NCBI RefSeq assembly: GCF_003966895.1
Contig: NZ_AP018449.1
Coordinates: 193,424-257,423, forward strand
Origin: Methylomusa anaerophila
GTDB lineage: Bacteria > Bacillota > Negativicutes > Sporomusales > Sporomusaceae
Length of the DNA: 64,000 nucleotides
Direction of reading: 5' to 3'
Of the stretch, positions 35,682-44,266 are shown one piece after another. Every line of letters starts with the position of its first letter. Positions within the stretch are counted from its first letter, which is position 1. Made by a program: the position numbers and the translations under genes. The notes under the pieces were generated by a model that made no database searches, was not told the DNA's origin, and saw only the letters and a program-made list of their open reading frames with translations.

Positions 35682-36701
35682 TCAGTCCTTAGGCGCAAAC
35701 TCATTGGTGTAAATGTCGGTCGCTTTTATTGCTCCCGGCTGCCACAAGCCGATATCCTCCGACATTTTAACCCATAGTTCCATATAAGCGGAGTCAATAA
35801 TGCCGCGCTCTTCATACCGGAAAACACTTACGTTATCCTGATTGTCAACTTTCAGCTTTTTGGCCACAATGGCAGTGGCTTCCTTTTGGTTGGCATTTAT
35901 CCACCTGCGCGATTTCTGCAATGCCCGGCAGAAGGCCCTGACAACATCCGGATGTTCTGCAATGAATTTTTCGCTAAACCCGCGGACCGACAGGCCGGCA
36001 CCCGGAGTTTTCACAATATCGTAACTGGTGGCTATCTGGCGGATGCCCGGCTGTTTCACCGTGATTCCGGAAAATGGCGGATGTGAGGTTGTCATGTCCA
36101 CCAGTCCCTGCTTTAAGGCCTGCTCCTGCTGTCCCGGATTGGGCAATTTCACCCACTCCACATTCAGCGGCAGATTATGTTGCTTCAGGTACAGCTTCAA
36201 ATAGCCGTCCTGGCAAACCGAACTAGAACTGGTTTGCGATACTTTTTTCCCGACAATATCGTCCAGGGTTTTGATCGGGCTGTCCTCCCTCACCAGATAC
36301 CGGACATGGGGGAATTCCGGGTCGTCTATCATGCCGGGGGCAACGGCTTTTACTTTAACCCCGGCCAGAATTGCCTGTGCTACAACAAATGGATGCGCAC
36401 CGATAAAGGCGTCGTTAATCCCCTGGGCGACAGTTTGCATTTCTGTGGCCCCGCCTCTCAGCGCGCCGGTAAAGATAATCTCAATACCCTCTTCCCGGAA
36501 AAATCCGACTTCATTGCCGATTACGACCTCGCCGTTCGTTGTTCCATCGCCTGCCACTTTAATAGGGAACAGCTTCTTAGCGTCTCCCGCTGCCGCAGTT
36601 GCCTGTTCAGCATGGCCGCCACCATGGTTGCTGCTGCCACAGCCGGTAAAGGCAACCGCAGTAAACAGCAATAATAGTGACAAAATTATTCTTTTTCTCA
36701 T
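35682..36701 (-). CDS. SsuA/NMT1-type substrate-binding lipoprotein
   Basis: About 339 residues. Signal peptide with lipobox FTGC near residue 21, a histidine-rich stretch NHGGGHAE right after, then an SsuA-like body (FPIKVAGDGTTNGEVVIGNEVGFF) and C-terminal YTNEFAPKD. GGAGGG before the ATG at 36701 sets the start. The His-rich tail near the anchor differs from the other binding proteins and could bind a metal or be a flexible linker. It lacks the YGGC motif seen in the other two, so its ligand may differ. Two tandem leaders precede it. Confidence 0.87.
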   Translation of the reverse strand: MRKRIILSLLLLFTAVAFTGCGSSNHGGGHAEQATAAAGDAKKLFPIKVAGDGTTNGEVVIGNEVGFFREEGIEIIFTGALRGGATEMQTVAQGINDAFIGAHPFVVAQAILAGVKVKAVAPGMIDDPEFPHVRYLVREDSPIKTLDDIVGKKVSQTSSSSVCQDGYLKLYLKQHNLPLNVEWVKLPNPGQQEQALKQGLVDMTTSHPPFSGITVKQPGIRQIATSYDIVKTPGAGLSVRGFSEKFIAEHPDVVRAFCRALQKSRRWINANQKEATAIVAKKLKVDNQDNVSVFRYEERGIIDSAYMELWVKMSEDIGLWQPGAIKATDIYTNEFAPKD

Positions 36702-36804
36702 ATATACCCTCCATTTTTTTATCAATTGCTTTAGCATTCACTTGCCGGCATTTATTATCACATGCTTGTTTCAGCTAACCCCCTTCCCCTGCTGCTTGCA
36801 ATCT

Positions 36805-36862
36805 GAAAAAACAAACAGTCGGAGACCTTAATTGTGTCTCCGGCTGTTTACCAGTCAACTCA
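36805..36862 (-). promoter_or_regulatory. Candidate attenuator leader, copy 12 (proximal of a tandem pair)
   Basis: Minus strand: TTGA, stem CTGG/CCGG around taaacag, AGAC, terminator GCCGGAGAC / GTCTCCGAC, T-rich run. Close to copy 3, and as there the first stem and terminator share the CCGG strand. Confidence 0.72.
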
Positions 36863-36913
36863 ATATATCAAAACGCTATTGTTGGGCAGCAGGCTACTGG
36901 TTTCAGCAACAAT

Positions 36914-36975
36914 CAAAAAGGCTGTATCCTGTAAGGAATACAGCCTCTAATACATCGATCAGTCGGCAACGCAAC
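36914..36975 (-). promoter_or_regulatory. Candidate attenuator leader, copy 13 (distal of a tandem pair)
   Basis: Minus strand: CGA, stem CTGAT/ATTAG, AGGC, terminator GGCTGTATTCC / GGATACAGCC, T5. Promoter TTGACA (37024-37029), 18 bp, TATAAT (37000-37005). Confidence 0.74.
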
Positions 36976-37096
36976 TTTTATGATAAATTAATTTCTATAA
37001 TTATACAATTCAAATCAACTGATTGTCAATCTGTATTTTATGTTTAATGTGTTTAACTTGTGATAATGTCACGCCTAAACATCGGGAATAATTTAG

Positions 37097-37155
37097 TGCA
37101 AAAAAACAAAGGAGCAGGTTTTGAAAAACACAGGAACCTGCCCCTTTGTTTTTGT
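37097..37155. terminator. Intrinsic terminator downstream of the cysteine desulfurase
   Basis: AACAAAGGGGCAGGTT / AACCTGCTCCTTTG-type hairpin with T-runs on both sides. Serves the minus-strand gene ending at 37171. Confidence 0.7.
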
Positions 37156-37170
37156 CGGTAGCGGTAGGAA

Positions 37171-38370
37171 TTATACCGCGTAACTATCCTCTTTTTTATG
37201 CAATTTTTGCCACAGCGGTGACATATCCCTTAACCGTTGGACAATTTCCGGCAACACTTGCAGCACATAGTCAATATCCTTCTCCGTTGTGCCACTTCCC
37301 AAAGTAAGCCGGAGCGAACCGTGAGCCACTTCATGGGGGAGGCCGATTGCCAGTAATACATGGGACGGATCCAGCGATCCGGAAGTGCAGGCGCTGCCGC
37401 TGGAAGCGGATATGCCTTTGTTATCCAGCAGCAAGAGCATCGATTCGCCTTCAATAAATTTAAAACATATATTCACATTTCCGGGCATTCTTTTCTCGCC
37501 GACCGGCCCATTTAATTTGCTGTATGGTATACGGGAAAGTCCTTTAATCAATTTATCCCTTAACTGCACCAGCCGCTTGTTTTCCGTGTCCATTTCCTCT
37601 ACCGCCAGCTCAAGAGCTTTTCCCAGCCCGACAACGCCGGCAATGTTTTCCGTACCTGCTCTTTTGCCTCGTTCCTGCCCGCCGCCATGAATGAGACTTT
37701 CTATTTTTACGCCTTTGCGAATATAAAGCGCCCCTACTCCCTTGGGTCCGTAGAATTTGTGGGCAGCCAGCGAAAGCAGATCAATATTCATTGCTTGTAC
37801 ATCGATCGGCACGTGTCCTACTGCTTGTACCGCATCCGTATGAAAATATACATTTCGTTCGCGGCATATTTGGCCGATTTCCTTTATCGGCTCAATTGTG
37901 CCAATCTCATTATTCGCAAACATGACGGAAACCAGTATTGTTTTGCCGGTAATCGCCTGCCGCAGCGTATTTAGGTCAATAAACCCTTCGGCATCGACAG
38001 GGAGATAAGTCACCTCAAACCCATTTTTCTCTAAAAATTCACAAGTATGTAGAACGGCATGATGCTCAATCTTGGTAGTAATGATATGATTTCCCCGGTG
38101 CTTATTGGCAAAAGCAATGCCTTTCAAGGCCCAGTTATCAGCCTCGGAACCACCGCCGGTGAAAAAAATCTCGTCTTTGGCGGCAGCGTTGAGAGCTTTT
38201 GCCACTTTTTCTCTGGCTTGGTCGACAGCCTGCTCGGTCACCCGTGATATAGAATAGATGGAAGAAGGATTGCCATAATAAGTATTTAAATATGGGAGCA
38301 TTTCGTCAAAAACTTGCGGTTTAATGTAGGTTGTTGCGGAATGATCCAGATATACCTGCTTGTCACTCAT
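37171..38370 (-). CDS. Cysteine desulfurase (NifS/IscS family)
   Basis: About 399 residues, normal length. VYLDHSATTYIKPQVFDEM at the N-terminus, PLP lysine in SLAAHKFYGPKG, catalytic cysteine loop ASSGSACTSGSLDPSHVL, and RAGTENIAG. The family strips sulfur from cysteine to supply Fe-S clusters. AAGGAG before the ATG at 38370. No nifU/iscU scaffold is adjacent, so it could serve the many Fe-S enzymes here or general metabolism. A large palindrome lies upstream. Confidence 0.92.
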   Translation of the reverse strand: MSDKQVYLDHSATTYIKPQVFDEMLPYLNTYYGNPSSIYSISRVTEQAVDQAREKVAKALNAAAKDEIFFTGGGSEADNWALKGIAFANKHRGNHIITTKIEHHAVLHTCEFLEKNGFEVTYLPVDAEGFIDLNTLRQAITGKTILVSVMFANNEIGTIEPIKEIGQICRERNVYFHTDAVQAVGHVPIDVQAMNIDLLSLAAHKFYGPKGVGALYIRKGVKIESLIHGGGQERGKRAGTENIAGVVGLGKALELAVEEMDTENKRLVQLRDKLIKGLSRIPYSKLNGPVGEKRMPGNVNICFKFIEGESMLLLLDNKGISASSGSACTSGSLDPSHVLLAIGLPHEVAHGSLRLTLGSGTTEKDIDYVLQVLPEIVQRLRDMSPLWQKLHKKEDSYAV

Positions 38371-38427
38371 ATTTTGCATCTCCTTATTGTTTTACTGCAT
38401 TTAATAATCTATCCTGTTTATATATGT

Positions 38428-38529
38428 CGCCTTAAAGAATTGACATCCGGGTATTAGGATAAGCTGAGGTTAAGCGACAGCGTCGAAGCCGTTCCTAATA
38501 CCCGGATATAATTTCAATTCTTTAAGGCG
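38428..38529. repeat. Large imperfect palindrome (about 100 bp)
   Basis: Left arm CGCCTTAAAGAATTG...ATCCGGGTATTAGGA (38428-38459) is mirrored by the right arm to 38529, with a small insertion in the right arm. The centre holds TAAGCTGAGG and GCGACAGCGTCG. It could fold as a long hairpin on either strand. It is a candidate miniature mobile element or structured leader of the desulfurase gene. Confidence 0.5.
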
Positions 38530-38572
38530 TTCCATATAGATAGATCTACTGCTTCACCAGATTGCCAGCAGT

Positions 38573-38764
38573 TTACTTGATATTAATTATAACAAATCCT
38601 ATCGGCATTGTCAACATTATTGTCATCTTAGTAATAGACGCCATGGAAAAAATTTCGGTCAGGAAAGCCAGAATCTGGGCTTGCACCAGTACATCCGGGC
38701 TGCTGACCGCCTCGTCAAGGACAATCAGCTTGAGGCGCAGGGAAATGGCCCGGGCGATATACAC
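38573..38764 (-). pseudogene. Fragment of an oligopeptide/nickel-type ABC ATPase
   Basis: The 63-codon frame reads YIARAISLRLKLIVLDEAVS then SPDVLVQAQILAFL, matching the signature/Walker B block of OppD/OppF-type ATPases (IARAL...LILDEA.SALDV.VQAQIL). Everything before and after is missing. It abuts the methyltransferase gene. It cannot supply ATPase function for the SsuA/SsuC modules. Confidence 0.68.
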
Positions 38765-38765
38765 C

Positions 38766-39458
38766 TTATTTCTCGGTCAGCACGAAGCGGAATATATACG
38801 ACTGTTCATACGTCGCCTGCATTCGGTCGGCAATGCTTAAATAGCCGCTTTCCCTGCGGGACAAATCAACGAAACCCGAATGGCGGCGGCGCTGAATCCC
38901 GGCCTTGAAGCCCTCGGCGGCAAACGTTTCAACGATAAAGTCCAGGGTATGGGCATTGGACTCCACCAGGCTGTTGCGGTTAATCCACTCGGTAAAATGC
39001 GTCAGACTGGGATTGCCATTCATGTCCGTATATGTGGCATAATACACTCCGCCCGGTTTCAACACCTGTTTTACTTTCCAGGCATGGGTTTTCAGGTCTT
39101 TGATCAAATAAATGACGGCTTGGCTGATAACCAGGTCAAAGCGGTTGGCAAGCTGCTCCGGCGTCGTTGTTGCCAGATAAGTCAGCGGCAGATCCCCTTT
39201 GCGGGCATTGGCAACCGCAATGGATTCCTGCGCCAGATCAATCCCCACACCTTCTTTAAACGGTTTTGCCTTATACAAATGCCGTAAAAACCCACCCTGA
39301 TTGCAGCCGAAATCAAGCACCGCCATCTGAGAAAGATCCTGTTCCTGAATTAAGCCAATCACCTCCTGCCAGCCGCTGAGATGCCTGTCTTCCATTTGCT
39401 GCTCGCCTTCGGCGTGGTTTTGCCACCATACATCATAAAGCTTGTCTGCCTGTACCAT
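38766..39458 (-). CDS. Class I SAM-dependent methyltransferase
   Basis: About 230 residues. Motif I is VLDFGCNQGGFLRHL, acidic residue in GVGIDLAQESI, post-I LVISQAVIYL and VLKPGGVYYA. GGGGGA before the ATG at 39458 sets the start. The C-terminal region is RRRHSGFVDLSRRESGYLS. Substrate unknown. Confidence 0.8.
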   Translation of the reverse strand: MVQADKLYDVWWQNHAEGEQQMEDRHLSGWQEVIGLIQEQDLSQMAVLDFGCNQGGFLRHLYKAKPFKEGVGIDLAQESIAVANARKGDLPLTYLATTTPEQLANRFDLVISQAVIYLIKDLKTHAWKVKQVLKPGGVYYATYTDMNGNPSLTHFTEWINRNSLVESNAHTLDFIVETFAAEGFKAGIQRRRHSGFVDLSRRESGYLSIADRMQATYEQSYIFRFVLTEK

Positions 39459-39546
39459 GTTTTTTCCCCCATTCATGTATAATTAATATGGCCTGGTCCA
39501 CACCCAGCATCGCAGACAGGGCCAGCGTATAACGCCGCCGCCCAGT

Positions 39547-40101
39547 TCATCTTTTGAAACTGCGGACAAGGCTTTTAGCGGCTTCCTTAATAGTTTCCAG
39601 CTTGTATTCCCGATTTCGCCTGGTAATGTTGATAAAGTCAAACTTAACTGCTCTTACCTGGTCGGCGAATTTTTCCATAGAAGTTAAACATGAAATGCAG
39701 CCGTTGCCTGTGCCGCCCGCTGCCGCCACACAAATCACTGGTTTACCTTCTATCAGACTAGCCTCTGTATTCCGGGCCTCACACCGGCGCAGGCGGTCAA
39801 GGAAGGCTTTTGCAGACTCACTCATTTCTCCCCAGTATACCGGCGTAACCAGTACAATCCCTTCCACATCCTTAATTGAACTATGAATCTCCTGGAAGCT
39901 GTCGTTGACCTGGCAGGTATGCTCTTTCAAACATGACCCCCATCCGTTGCCGCAAGCTTGGCATTTCCCGACATTCAAGCCATTCAGGCTTACGATGTTG
40001 ACTTCCGCTCCCTCGCTTTCAGCCCCCTGTTTGGCTATCTCGCCACAAGACGCGGTTAACCCCTCCTCGTTAGGGCTGCTGGTAATAATCAGAATTCTCA
40101 T
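39547..40101 (-). CDS. NAD(P)H-dependent FMN reductase / iron-sulfur flavoprotein-like
   Basis: 184 residues, flavodoxin-like: MRILIITSSPNEEGLTASC at the FMN-phosphate loop and LVTPVYWGEMSESAKAFLDRLRRC at the second FMN loop. Cysteines in KCQACGNGWGSCLKEHTC resemble the compact cluster motif of iron-sulfur flavoproteins, though spacing is not exactly canonical. A single gene behind leader copy 14. A role as electron carrier for the reductases of the region is plausible. Confidence 0.82.
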   Translation of the reverse strand: MRILIITSSPNEEGLTASCGEIAKQGAESEGAEVNIVSLNGLNVGKCQACGNGWGSCLKEHTCQVNDSFQEIHSSIKDVEGIVLVTPVYWGEMSESAKAFLDRLRRCEARNTEASLIEGKPVICVAAAGGTGNGCISCLTSMEKFADQVRAVKFDFINITRRNREYKLETIKEAAKSLVRSFKR

Positions 40102-40124
40102 CCACAGTCACTCCTATCCCTAAA

Positions 40125-40195
40125 ATTAAAGGCTGCATTCCAAAATCGTGGAATACAGCCTCTAGTCTTATTGACTAGTCAGTTGCTCGCAACTC
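40125..40195 (-). promoter_or_regulatory. Candidate attenuator leader, copy 14
   Basis: Minus strand: hairpin GTTG-CGAG-CAAC, then CTGA, stem CTAGT/ACTAG, AGGC, terminator GGCTGTATTCC / GGAATGCAGCC with a short T-rich tail. Promoter TTGAAA (40227-40232), 17 bp, TAAAAT (40204-40209). The extra 5' hairpin is shared with copy 15. Confidence 0.73.
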
Positions 40196-40506
40196 TAATT
40201 TAGATTTTATTACAGATTAACATATTTTTCAATATTCTACCTCTTGTAGTTTAACAATTTATTATAACCCCTAACGATTGAAGCGGCAAATTAAGAATGG
40301 TATTACAAATCATCTATACCCGCCTTGAAGGCTATTAGGTTAACTCTCCCTGTATTTCATAATCCAGCAAAGCATTATCGAAAATACAATAAAAGCTTAA
40401 TAAGACAATTCCCATGCCGGCATCTATAAAAATCCATCTTGCCGACAACCAATCAATGAAGATACCGGATAAAGCACTAGCTATCGCACATAGCACGCGC
40501 CCCGAT
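40196..40506. other. Intergenic stretch without a recognisable gene
   Basis: Beyond the copy 14 promoter I see only AT-rich sequence and no frame with family similarity. The plus-strand frame starting at 40414 runs antisense into the GrpB gene and is not convincing. Confidence 0.5.
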
Positions 40507-41103
40507 TTAAACGTCAGTCGGGCCTGGCTGCCAACCGCTGCCGGAAGCCCATTCCTCAGCGGCGCTCATGATTATATCACATATTGGATCCTTAATTTCA
40601 ACATAGACCATGCGGTCGGAGTCACATCCGTGATACTTGGCCAGACGACGCTTGACTTCAGCATAAGCATTGGCAGCCTTAAGATGGGAACGAAGATAAT
40701 CCCGAAAGAGCAATGCATATCGTTGATTTGGGCGCCCAATAACTCTAACATGAAGATGAGTATTTCGTTGTTCAGTTGAAGATCTAAAGTAACGTTTCTC
40801 CCAGTCGGGGTCCGGAGGATACGTTCCGGAAGGACCGTGGTACGCCGGACAGTGGTCGAAAACAATTTCAGGCTGCAGCACATAGCCGGCAGATTCAATG
40901 GCAGTTTGAACAGCGCTAAAAGATTCGAAAGATTGAACCGTCAATTGAATGTCAATTATATCCTTTGCTGCCAAACCGGGTACAGAAGTCGATCCAATAT
41001 GGTCGATCCTTACTGCCAGTTCGCCCAGCGCATTTCGTAAAATGGCGCCTATCTTTTTGAATTCTTCCGCCCAGCTTTCTTTATAGGGAATAATCGCTAT
41101 CAT
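40507..41103 (-). CDS. GrpB/UPF0157 family protein (nucleotidyltransferase-like)
   Basis: 198 residues. VRIDHIGSTSVPGLAAKDIIDIQLTV is the GrpB hallmark, with the GSTS...D.D-type pattern of a minimal nucleotidyltransferase fold, followed by AYHGPSGTYPPDPDWEKRYF and YALLFRDYLRSH. Some relatives are fused to dephospho-CoA kinase; the biochemical role is unsettled. Preceded by leader copy 15. Confidence 0.86.
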   Translation of the reverse strand: MIAIIPYKESWAEEFKKIGAILRNALGELAVRIDHIGSTSVPGLAAKDIIDIQLTVQSFESFSAVQTAIESAGYVLQPEIVFDHCPAYHGPSGTYPPDPDWEKRYFRSSTEQRNTHLHVRVIGRPNQRYALLFRDYLRSHLKAANAYAEVKRRLAKYHGCDSDRMVYVEIKDPICDIIMSAAEEWASGSGWQPGPTDV

Positions 41104-41179
41104 TTATGCGCGCCTCCTCCGCCTCGCAGGACGAAAAATCTCCCGCAATTCATCCTATAGTTTTAGAGTTTACAGACCA

Positions 41180-41248
41180 CTAGAGGCTGCATTCCAAATT
41201 ATGGAATGCAGCCTCTAGCAGATTGGCTAGTCGGTTGCCCGCAACTCT
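41180..41248 (-). promoter_or_regulatory. Candidate attenuator leader, copy 15
   Basis: Minus strand: GTTG-CGGG-CAAC hairpin, CCGA, stem CTAGC/GCTAG, AGGC, and a perfect 16-bp stem CTAGAGGCTGCATTCC with its complement. The long stem swallows the 3' strand of the first stem. There is no T-run after it, so this copy may be decayed or work differently. TTGACA at 41280-41285. Confidence 0.68.
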
Positions 41249-41281
41249 ACTTTAGATTCTATTACACGCAGTAATATTTTG

Positions 41282-42103
41282 TCAATTATTACTGCCATAT
41301 AGATTATTGTTGATATTTTGATTTTGATCCAATTTGTATACCTCGTAGCTCCCTTTGCAGGTATAACCTACCTTTTCAGCCAGTTTACGCGACATGGTAT
41401 TGGCTGCATCCCAATGTGGTTCCATACCGTTTTCCAAACAGTGTAATACCAGTTGTGCGGCTGTAAGGAGCGCAAAGCCTCTCCTTCTATACTTTGGCTG
41501 AGATATTATACATATTTCTATACCTTTTTTACATACAAGAGCAGTGGTACATGCCGATACAACGTTATTATCAACTATAGCGCAGTAGCCAAAACCTTTT
41601 TCTATAAAATGCTCAGGAGAGTTATAGTTAATAAAGTGAAACTTATTTAATGAATCACGATTCATCGCATGAGCTTTTTTCAAGTCAATTCTTGTTATTA
41701 TACTGCTGTTCGGATTACTGTCAATTATTTGTCTTAGATGACTTTCTCTCAGACTTTCACTTGAAAACGAATAGCGTTTAACAGAATATAGATTGTCTTT
41801 ATGTATCTCTTTTAATAAGTCTAACCAATCGTCATTTGCCGGTTGTACAGCATATTTCGGTAATAAACCTTTAACAAGCTCCCTGGCTGAAGAACAATTT
41901 GCGTCCCCGCCAAAAAATGTAAATGTACCTTGAATAATCTGCACAACTTTAGGATTCTCTTGGTTGTCAAGGACAATTTGAATATTGCCGCCGGCTTGTC
42001 CTTCCAGGATACTATCAACCGACATATCATAACACCTATTATTCACTAATAGGCACTCGACTTTATTTCTATTTTCCGGAGTAACTTGATATAAAGTAAC
42101 CAT
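41282..42103 (-). CDS. GNAT-family acetyltransferase with N-terminal extension
   Basis: About 273 residues. The C-terminal 120 residues form the acetyltransferase: YCAIVDNNVVSACTTALVCKKGIEICIISQPKYRRRGFALLTAAQL, then LAEKVGYTCKGSYEVY. The first 150 residues are the extra domain of the larger GNAT_acetyltran-type proteins. AAAGGAGG with 8-base spacing favours the ATG at 42103. Substrate unknown. Confidence 0.8.
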   Translation of the reverse strand: MVTLYQVTPENRNKVECLLVNNRCYDMSVDSILEGQAGGNIQIVLDNQENPKVVQIIQGTFTFFGGDANCSSARELVKGLLPKYAVQPANDDWLDLLKEIHKDNLYSVKRYSFSSESLRESHLRQIIDSNPNSSIITRIDLKKAHAMNRDSLNKFHFINYNSPEHFIEKGFGYCAIVDNNVVSACTTALVCKKGIEICIISQPKYRRRGFALLTAAQLVLHCLENGMEPHWDAANTMSRKLAEKVGYTCKGSYEVYKLDQNQNINNNLYGSNN

Positions 42104-42258
42104 TCTCATAACCTCCTTTTCGGTTTAACCTTCACGCCAAAGTACTCCTGTAAAACCATTAGTTCTTTTTAACAAAATAAATCTCATTCCCATTCCGATT
42201 ACGATGAAACTGCGGTTGCCAGCAAGTTTTGCCCATACTCCGATTGCCAGTACTGAAA

Positions 42259-44089
42259 TCATCGTATGACGGATTTCCCTTGTTTTTCGTAATATTTAAA
42301 TTCCTTAAATAATTCAATTCCTCTATATGACGACTGAAAACCCAACTCCCTCATTTGTTCGAAAATAGGTGACGTATCTATATCCTGTCCTTCTTCCTGC
42401 CAGTACAAAGTCGAGATGGTGGAATGTTCAATCCAGAGCCGCCGGTTTTGAAATGTTTCGACAAAGTCCTTGATTGCTCCTACCAGAACCTCCTGTTCCT
42501 CGGCAACAGGAACGATGATTTTTCCATACTGCCTTACCATTAAAACCGGACGGCCATTGTAAAAGACCACCGCTGTTCCGGGATTCCGCGTTACTTTTAC
42601 CCTATCCTCTTCATCTTGAAAGAGGGGGAGAAGATTCACCGGGTCACACGCTGCTATCGTGATAAAACCGCTATTTTCTAAAGATGCTTCATGTAAACGC
42701 AGACTTTCGATGACTTCATCTTTGGCATACTGAATCCCAGAAATTTTTTCCAGGAAGACACCCCGCTTCACGCCGCTAAAGAACTCACTCTGTTTTAGAA
42801 ACTCATACACTTCCGTCCATTTGACCGGGGGCTTTTCAAACTGGATGATCTCTTTGGAAAGAATGCCGTATCTACCCAGCAACATAGAAACATAGTATTG
42901 CAGCTGCTCACGATCATCCGCACTCTTTGACCAATGAATCACCGACCATCTCCCGGTTTTAGGGTTTGATCCATACTTAACCCATAGATTTTTCTTCCTC
43001 ACTTCCTGATAATACCGGACCGGAGAAAAGAGATCGTTGGTCACGAGTCCTTTCCAGACAAGACCTTCTACGCTATGCAAGAATTCGATTTGATCCATCT
43101 TTAGCTCCAGGGCGTATTCGTAGGTAAATCCGGCAGGTCGTGATTTAAGCAGTTCGTACACTCTCCGTTCCGGCTCCGTTATTGCCGGATCAGGCACACC
43201 GAAGGAGATGATCCGGGCAAAGTCTTCCCCCGGATAAAAAGCCACTTCTTTGGTCTTTTGGCGCAAGCGCCCAATCCAGCGTATGACTCCCATGGAACAA
43301 AGGGAATCCAACAGTTTCGGATCATACTGTTTCACCCGGGACGGCAGAACAGAATGCTCCCAGTACTCAACAGGTAAAAAGAGGCCCTGCAGCTGTTTGA
43401 TCACCGCTTTTAACTGCTCCTCGCCCTGTTCCAGATTCTCATTGACCCTTTGAAATTGACAAAGAAAAGAAAGATATGTTTCCGGCCGCTTTGGCTTAAT
43501 ATCCAAGCGTGCCAGTTCCACTGTCTTCCGCCGGATTCGTTCATAAACCTTACTGTGGCAATAGATCACCGCTGCCGCCTTTTTGCTCTCCTGCAGCCGC
43601 ACAACTTCACCCAGCATGATCAACTTTTTTAATGTTATCTTCAACAGCTTCGCAGAGATGGCATACTGTTTTTGAATATTTTGTATTGTAAACGGCCCGC
43701 TAAAGCGAATCCACCGTCTGAGAATACGCATCGCCGCGGCAACCGGGTCGGGATCAATTCCCATAATGTAGCTGCTAATCCAATCGCCCGCCGTCACTTG
43801 CCGCTCCTCGCCCGGCAGCCCTAACCGGATCATAACCTTATAACGCTCCAAATCCATTGCTTTACAATACAGGGGAAAATCTTCAACAGCAATCCAATAT
43901 TGTTCATCACGCTCGGTGAGTTGCAGCCGCATCAAGCGCCGCAAGAGCTTTCGCGGCATAGGGCTCGGCTTTCAATTCACCGAGGGAGAAAATAAAGTAA
44001 TACAGGTCATTCACGTTTTTTATGCTTCGGTCATACTTTTGGCTCAGCAGATCCTTCGTCACAGCTTGAATGGCCCGTTCGTCCAGCAA
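42259..44089 (-). pseudogene. C-terminal remnant of an Lhr-type (large helicase-related) protein
   Basis: The 566-codon frame 42259-43959 resembles the winged-helix and barrel region of Lhr helicases: GPFTIQNIQKQYAISAKLL, then YWEHSVLPSRVKQYDPKLLDSLCSMGVIRWIG. A second frame, 43907-44089, carries the upstream part (LDERAIQAVTKDLLSQKY...YFIFSLGEL) and joins through a frameshift near 43930-43960. No helicase motifs (Walker A, DEAD/H) remain upstream. The gene has lost its motor domain and marks the boundary with the AT-rich region to the right. Confidence 0.7.
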
Positions 44090-44266
44090 GGCATACTCGC
44101 TTGCGTTCTGGTGCTACTGTGAAATAATCATGGCAGTCCATAGTGATTGCCTCCTCATTGGTGATGGTTGTGTGGAAACTCCATTCTACCATGTGAGGAA
44201 AAGTCACCATGGACTTTTTTCTTAGGTGTTCAATTTCATTTTACAATCGGCCTTTTAAAAACTTTG

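Noticed and set aside
37171-38370. Naming the desulfurase nifS on account of the nitrogenase-like neighbours
   Set aside because: No nifU or other nif gene is adjacent, and the sequence alone does not separate NifS from IscS.
38573-38764. Possible ATPase partner for the SsuA/SsuC modules
   Set aside because: Only the signature/Walker B block of an Opp-type ATPase survives; no Walker A.
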